A model generated the notes under the pieces. It saw only the letters and a list, made by a program, of their open reading frames with translations, searched no databases and had not been told where the DNA came from. The translations under genes were made by a program, and so were the position numbers. Below are positions 7,353 through 10,421 of a DNA stretch of 10,421 nucleotides, in pieces. Numbering within the stretch: the stretch's first letter is position 1; each line of letters begins with the position of its first letter. Source of the stretch: Pseudomonadota bacterium (lineage in GTDB: Bacteria; Pseudomonadota; Alphaproteobacteria; Rhizobiales; Xanthobacteraceae); contig JAEYAW010000008.1 of NCBI GenBank assembly GCA_023404675.1, positions 1 through 10,421 on the forward strand. The letters are read 5' to 3'.

Positions 7353-8477
7353 ATGAAGATTCGAACCGCATTTCGTAATCTCGACCGCCACGGGCGGCAG
7401 CGCGCCCCCGAGGTGATCGCCGAGGAGGTCCGGCAGCTTGAAAGTCATCTGAAGCGCTTCCGACCCGAGCTGGTCCGTTTGGAGATCTCCGTGTCGCAGA
7501 CGGAGGGCAAGACCCGCATCCACGCCAGCCTGCGTCTCCAACTGCCCTCGGGCGTGATCGCAGCGCAGGAGGACGGATTCGAGATCGAACCTGTCCTGCG
7601 CAAGGCGTTCGCCGATCTGCGCAGACGTGTCGATCGGAAGGTGGCGCTGCTCAAGGGCGAACCGCAATGGAAGCGCCGGGCACGGCGCGCCCGGATCAAG
7701 GCGCTGCTGCCGCCCGCACGGGACAGAGCCGAGGCCAAACGTCGCACGCTCTATTTCGGCCTGATCGAGGATCATCTCGATGCGGTCTACGACACCGTGA
7801 GGCGCGAACTGACTTACCTGGAGGCCAGCGGGGCGGTCCGCGAAGGCCGTCTCGATGTCGGCGATCTGGTCGATGCGACGATCCTGAAAGGTCTCGAGCG
7901 GTTCGAGCAGCGGCCGACAGAGTTCTCGGTCGGCCCCTGGCTGACGCGGCTGGCCTTCGAGAGCATCGACGCTGCGGCACGGGAGGCCAGCCATGCGCTG
8001 CCCGACAGCGCCGCCTCTCTCGACTTGGAGCCCGAGGCCCCGGCGCAGGATCCGACCGAGGCCGACCAGGAGATGTTCGAGTTCTATCAGCCCGACGAAG
8101 CCCTGCGTCTGGAAGACGTCGTGGCCGACGGCTCCGCCGCCAATCCCGAGGCCGAAGCGGCGCGGCGCGAGGAGGCACTGGCGCTGCACCGGGCCGTCGC
8201 GGCGCTCCCGGCGCTGTGGCGCAGGGTGCTGCTGCGGCTCGATCTGGAGAACGACACGGCGGAGCACGTCTCCCAAATCCTCGGCATTCCGGAAGATGAC
8301 GTCCGACGGATCGCCCAATCCGCGCGGGCGCAGCTTCGCGAGAAGATGCAGGCGTCCGGATACCCGGCTGACACCGCCGGGACGTTCAGGGAATCGTCGC
8401 GCATCCCGCAGCCACTTCTGGATCGGGATCGGATCGAGAGGGGTCTCCTGGGCGACGTGAAGGGAGAAGCGTCATGA
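7353..8477 (+). CDS. Fusion of an HPF/RaiA-like ribosome-hibernation domain with an ECF-type sigma factor
   Basis: This 374-residue protein combines two modules. Residues 1-103 follow the HPF/RaiA fold order: a first strand (MKIRTAF), a helix (EVIAEEVRQLESHLKRF), strands LVRLEISVSQ, RIHASLRLQL and GVIAAQEDG, then the long basic helix EIEPVLRKAFADLRRRVDRK. In this family that fold binds the 30S decoding centre and silences ribosomes. A basic linker (104-131) leads to sigma region 2 at about 133-211, with the core-binding-like LDVGDLVDATILKGLERF and GPWLTRLAFESIDAAARE. An acidic linker (215-272) precedes region 4 at about 273-332 (LPALWRRVLLRLDLENDTAE followed by the helix-turn-helix and the recognition helix DDVRRIAQSARAQLRE). 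Its stop overlaps the next ATG as ATGA, giving translational coupling. The start lacks a clear Shine-Dalgarno sequence. Both domain calls are from pattern recognition; the joint role is inference. Confidence 0.75.
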   Translation: MKIRTAFRNLDRHGRQRAPEVIAEEVRQLESHLKRFRPELVRLEISVSQTEGKTRIHASLRLQLPSGVIAAQEDGFEIEPVLRKAFADLRRRVDRKVALLKGEPQWKRRARRARIKALLPPARDRAEAKRRTLYFGLIEDHLDAVYDTVRRELTYLEASGAVREGRLDVGDLVDATILKGLERFEQRPTEFSVGPWLTRLAFESIDAAAREASHALPDSAASLDLEPEAPAQDPTEADQEMFEFYQPDEALRLEDVVADGSAANPEAEAARREEALALHRAVAALPALWRRVLLRLDLENDTAEHVSQILGIPEDDVRRIAQSARAQLREKMQASGYPADTAGTFRESSRIPQPLLDRDRIERGLLGDVKGEAS

Positions 8478-8659
8478 CGCGCGGACATAATCGTCCTCCC
8501 CTTCCACCGAAGGTGCCGGGGACCGACATGCGGTCTTGGGACGTGCCGACGGCCATCATCTACCGGCCGGCGCGCTCGGTAATGAGCGTAGAAAATGCCG
8601 GCGCAACTCGGTTCCAGGAAACTTCTGAAAATTCAAGGAGGAGGAGAAATGAACACTGA
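8474..8659 (+). pseudogene. Truncated 5' copy of the NDUFS4-like gene
   Basis: The 61-codon frame starts with an ATG that overlaps the stop of the HPF-sigma gene (ATGA). Its first 36 or so residues (MTRGHNRPPLPPKVPGTDMR onwards, through IIYRPARSVM) closely match the start of the gene at 10180. After 8585 the match stops abruptly and the frame runs through unrelated residues to a stop at 8657-8659, just past the hdeD start. The conserved core of the family (PLMGYTSSDDPY in the other copy) is missing, so the product should be inactive. It may still be translated and couple HPF-sigma to hdeD, acting in effect as a leader peptide. Confidence 0.75.
8482..8585 (+). repeat. 104-bp direct repeat, left copy (5' end of the NDUFS4-like gene)
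   Basis: Aligned without gaps to 10185-10288, this segment shows six mismatches by my count, about 94% identity. The sequences immediately upstream also look related (a GAAGG site followed by ATG), so the true duplication may reach the ribosome binding site. The two copies are in the same reading frame relative to their start codons. They bracket hdeD and the genes up to 10184. Confidence 0.88.
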
Positions 8660-9299
8660 GGCGGAACAAAGTGTGCGGGGCAGTGAGGATCTGCTTTGCA
8701 GCCTCTCCAAGAACTGGTGGGCATTTGTCCTCCGAGGCATTCTCGCGTTCCTGATTGCAGCGCTGGCATTCATCATGCCGGCAGAGTCGCTCCTCGCCTT
8801 GACCCTCGTCTTCGGGGCGTTCTCTTTTGCCGACGGTGTGTTCGGGCTAATTGCCGCCGTACGGCACCTCCGCAAGGGCGAACGTTGGGGCTGGCTGATG
8901 TTCAGCGGCATCCTTGGAATTGCGACCGGTGTCGTTGTGGTGGTCTCGCCCTTCGTCGCTACATTGGTGCTGGCCACTTTCCTCTGGGCGAGCATCGCTT
9001 TCTGGTCAGCGTTATCCGGCATCTTTGAAATCGTCGCGGCGATCCGACTGCGCAAGGAAATCAAAGGCGAGATCTGGCTTATTCTAAGCGGTCTTGTCTC
9101 GGTTGCCCTGAGCGTCGCCGTAATCTGGCTGTTTCTCACCCGCCCGGTCGAGACCTTTCTTGCGCTCGGTTGGCTCCTCGGTTTCTACGCTGCCTTCTTC
9201 GGCGTGATGATGGTGTTGCTCGGCCTCCGGCTTCGCAAGGCTCGTAGATCCGACGGCTCCATCTCCAGTGACATTATGAACAAACCCAGTGAAGCGTGA
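8649..9299 (+). CDS. hdeD: HdeD-family inner-membrane protein
   Basis: The product is 216 residues from the ATG at 8649, which follows a strong purine-rich AAGGAGGAGGAG site; a longer frame from 8595 would swallow that site. Six membrane helices can be seen at about residues 24-44, 48-71, 80-100, 102-131, 141-163 and 167-195. They form three related pairs typical of HdeD/DUF308. The opening NWWAFVLRGILAFLIAALAF is characteristic of the family. HdeD was named for acid-resistance operons in E. coli, and a dedicated hdeD copy is a usual member of tLST heat-resistance islands; its molecular action is unknown. The C-terminal tail (196-216) is polar and cytosolic if the N-terminus is inside. The stop overlaps a possible GTG start of a small downstream frame. 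It is the first gene of the module enclosed by the 104-bp repeats. Confidence 0.92.
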   Translation: MNTEAEQSVRGSEDLLCSLSKNWWAFVLRGILAFLIAALAFIMPAESLLALTLVFGAFSFADGVFGLIAAVRHLRKGERWGWLMFSGILGIATGVVVVVSPFVATLVLATFLWASIAFWSALSGIFEIVAAIRLRKEIKGEIWLILSGLVSVALSVAVIWLFLTRPVETFLALGWLLGFYAAFFGVMMVLLGLRLRKARRSDGSISSDIMNKPSEA

Positions 9300-9508
9300 G
9301 CGTGGCGACCGAACACCACCGATACGTTGGCGACGAAGACGACGATCTCACTCGTTGGGATGAAACGATCTTCGAGCGATGTTTGCGCGTCGGCTTCAAT
9401 CCGTTTGGCTCTGGGCCGACGCCTGTTTTCTTGCGGCACAAGCCAATAGAAGAGACGGCGGCGCACAATCTCCCGAATCAAGCTGCGGGAGATTGCAGAG
9501 ATGAATGA
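9296..9508 (+). CDS. Hypothetical 70-residue acidic protein, existence uncertain
   Basis: The frame opens with a GTG that overlaps the hdeD stop (GTGA) and closes eight bases inside the next gene, so the spacing fits a translationally coupled operon. A second GTG follows at 9302. No convincing Shine-Dalgarno sequence precedes either start. The peptide begins with a His/Asp/Glu-rich stretch (EHHRYVGDEDDDLTRWDE, about residues 6-23), then FNPFGSGPTPVF near the middle, and ends in an acidic tail. It has no signal peptide or membrane helix, and I recognise no family. About 60% of third codon positions are G or C by my count, less than in the neighbouring heat-shock genes. If it is not coding, the stretch 9300-9500 is an untranslated spacer with no other feature I can see. 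Confidence 0.4.
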   Translation: MSVATEHHRYVGDEDDDLTRWDETIFERCLRVGFNPFGSGPTPVFLRHKPIEETAAHNLPNQAAGDCRDE

Positions 9509-10193
9509 TGGCAGTCCGTCTAACGGCAGCAAACAACCTGTATATAGGCGTTCTATATATAGAGCTCGCGACCTGGCTTATGCGCTTTTCTCTATCGCCA
9601 TTGGGGGAGCAGCATATCTCGCTTTTCGCGAGATGTTCGTCGAGAGCGAGCCCGTACCCTTCGCCCGGGAAGTAGTGCTGGTGTTTCTCGGGGCCGTTGC
9701 GACAATCTATCTGACAGCGGTCTTGCTGAACAGGCAAACTGAGCTGGAGCTTCGCAAGGAAGGACAGGTCATCATCCTTCAAAAGAAGAATGATATTTAC
9801 ATGGCCTGCATCGAGAAGGTCGCCCAAATCGTGGAGACCGCTCTGCACAACGACGACCTGATTGATGAATTGCGCGTCTTGAACCACAAGTTGGCCGTGC
9901 TGGGTAGTTCTGACGTCATCGCCTCCTTCGAGAATGTCCTTGATACCCTGATTTCGGGTCTGCGGGACGGAAAACTAAATTCAGAGGACGGATCAAATAT
10001 CATGAAAGCTGTCGCAGAAATGACCTCCGCGATGCGCAGAGATATCCTCGAAGAGATTGCTGCCGGGAATCGGCGTACAACGCGTGAAGCCATTCTTCGA
10101 AACTCGAACCGTATGCAACATCTCGACCGGATTGAGTTCGGTAGTTCCGAAAGGGAACTACATCAGAAGGAAAACGGCAATGCTCGGACATAA
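9501..10193 (+). CDS. Unrecognised membrane-anchored protein with two N-terminal helices
   Basis: This 230-residue protein starts at an ATG preceded by GGGAG about ten bases upstream. A polar, basic N-terminus (RRSIYRARD, 16-24) is followed by membrane helices at about residues 25-43 and 57-76. The rest is a mostly helical, charged, probably cytosolic domain. It contains the conserved-looking block LIDELRVLNHKLAVLGSSDV (120-139), followed by IASFENVLDTLISGLRDGKL (140-159), and a basic helical C-terminus (RRDILEEIAAGNRRTTREAI, 179-198). I do not recognise a named family or any enzymatic motif. Codon choice includes TAT, ATA, TTG and AAA, and the DNA is visibly less GC-rich than the FtsH and ClpK genes, suggesting separate acquisition. 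It sits between hdeD and the intact NDUFS4-like gene, overlapping the latter by 14 bp. A membrane-stress accessory role fits the context but is not shown. Confidence 0.8.
   Translation: MNDGSPSNGSKQPVYRRSIYRARDLAYALFSIAIGGAAYLAFREMFVESEPVPFAREVVLVFLGAVATIYLTAVLLNRQTELELRKEGQVIILQKKNDIYMACIEKVAQIVETALHNDDLIDELRVLNHKLAVLGSSDVIASFENVLDTLISGLRDGKLNSEDGSNIMKAVAEMTSAMRRDILEEIAAGNRRTTREAILRNSNRMQHLDRIEFGSSERELHQKENGNART
9541..9559. repeat. AT-rich inverted repeat near the start of the membrane-protein gene
   Basis: TATATAG (9541-9547) and CTATATA (9553-9559) are perfect mirror arms around a five-base spacer. They lie at codons 14-20 of the gene starting at 9501 and stand out as a run of A and T in otherwise GC-rich DNA. 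The element may be a weak mRNA hairpin limiting early translation, a binding site, or chance. Confidence 0.45.
10141..10161 (+). promoter_or_regulatory. Perfect 8-bp stem-loop just ahead of the intact NDUFS4-like gene
   Basis: GTAGTTCC (10141-10148) pairs with GGAACTAC (10154-10161) around a five-base loop GAAAG. The hairpin lies in the last codons of the upstream gene and ends a few bases before the AGAAGGA ribosome binding site of the gene at 10180. With no T-run it is unlikely to be a terminator. It may set ribosome access or mRNA stability at this junction. Confidence 0.45.
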
Positions 10194-10421
10194 TCGTCCT
10201 CCCTTTCCACCGAAGGTGCCTGGGACCGACATGAGGTCGTGGGCCGTGCCGACGGCCATCATCTACCGGCCGGCGCGCTCGGTGATGACCTCCGCGCCCC
10301 GGCCGAATTACTGGGTGCTCGAGTTTGAGCCATCGCGACCGCTCTGGATCGAGCCGCTCATGGGCTATACCTCAAGCGACGATCCCTATCGTTCGATACG
10401 GCTCAAGTTCCCTGATCGGCA
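10180..10421 (+). CDS. NDUFS4-like complex I accessory subunit, C-terminus cut off by the window edge
   Basis: Eighty residues are visible from the ATG at 10180, with AGAAGGA about nine bases upstream. After a Pro-rich leader (HNRPPFPPKVPGTDMRSW, 4-21), the sequence follows the ETC complex I conserved region: PTAIIYRPARSVM (24-36), YWVLEFEP (44-51), and the family hallmark PLMGYTSSDDPY (59-70) before a strand with LKFPD (75-79). In mitochondria and alphaproteobacteria NDUFS4 sits on the peripheral arm of NADH:ubiquinone oxidoreductase and stabilises it. The usual alphaproteobacterial homologue is about 100 residues, so most of the protein is present. The extended Pro-rich N-terminus and the location in a stress locus suggest a specialised paralogue. 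It overlaps the upstream gene by 14 bp. Its first 104 bp after codon 2 are duplicated at 8482-8585. Confidence 0.8.
   Translation, partial: MLGHNRPPFPPKVPGTDMRSWAVPTAIIYRPARSVMTSAPRPNYWVLEFEPSRPLWIEPLMGYTSSDDPYRSIRLKFPDR
10185..10288 (+). repeat. 104-bp direct repeat, right copy (5' end of the NDUFS4-like gene)
   Basis: This copy belongs to the apparently intact NDUFS4-like gene and matches 8482-8585 except for six substitutions by my count. The offset between copies is 1703 bp. Because both copies keep the same frame, recombination between them would delete hdeD and the two following genes and leave one intact NDUFS4-like gene directly coupled to the HPF-sigma gene. Confidence 0.88.

Noticed and set aside
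8586..8648. Insertion-sequence end or target-site duplication at the break of the truncated NDUFS4-like copy
   Set aside because: I found no terminal inverted repeat or transposase fragment there; the only repeat is the 104-bp piece of gene sequence, which is too long for a target-site duplication.
1..10421. CRISPR array, tRNA or rRNA genes
   Set aside because: No regularly spaced repeats and no tRNA- or rRNA-like sequence were seen on either strand.

Overview
The window is GC-rich DNA with strong G/C third-position bias, carrying a dense set of protein-quality-control genes. It looks like an alphaproteobacterial version of the transferable heat-resistance islands known as LHR or tLST (described in Klebsiella, Cronobacter, E. 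coli and Pseudomonas aeruginosa clone C). The alphaproteobacterial assignment rests on codon bias and on an NDUFS4-like complex I accessory protein, a family typical of alphaproteobacteria and mitochondria; the genus cannot be told from the sequence.

Left arm (about 1-1831, minus strand): three consecutive small heat shock protein genes (1831 to 478), then a PsiE-family membrane protein that runs off the left edge. A perfect 14-bp inverted repeat (371-399) sits in the gap before psiE. Middle (1832-2024): a divergent control region in which a 23-bp near-perfect palindrome (1947-1969) overlaps a good sigma-70-like promoter for the rightward genes and a weaker heat-shock-like promoter for the leftward genes. 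Right arm (2025-7279, plus strand): a MarR-family regulator, an FtsH AAA+ membrane protease and a ClpK/ClpG-type Hsp100 disaggregase, closely spaced.

Farther right (7353-10421) is the least standard part. A 374-residue protein joins an HPF/RaiA-like ribosome-hibernation domain to an ECF-type sigma factor. Its stop overlaps the start of an NDUFS4-like gene whose copy here is truncated. The 5' part of that gene recurs 1.7 kb downstream as a 104-bp, about 94% identical direct repeat leading into what appears to be the intact gene, cut by the right edge. Between the repeats lie hdeD, a small doubtful ORF and an unrecognised two-helix membrane protein with lower GC. This looks like a cargo module inserted with partial duplication of the NDUFS4-like gene.

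Taken together, the sHSPs would hold unfolding proteins, ClpK would pull them out of aggregates and FtsH would degrade damaged membrane and cytosolic proteins. HdeD and PsiE belong to envelope-protein families that recur in these islands. The HPF-sigma fusion could link ribosome dormancy to transcription, and the NDUFS4-like protein could protect or modify complex I. The last two roles, and control of the whole locus by the MarR protein, are inferences.
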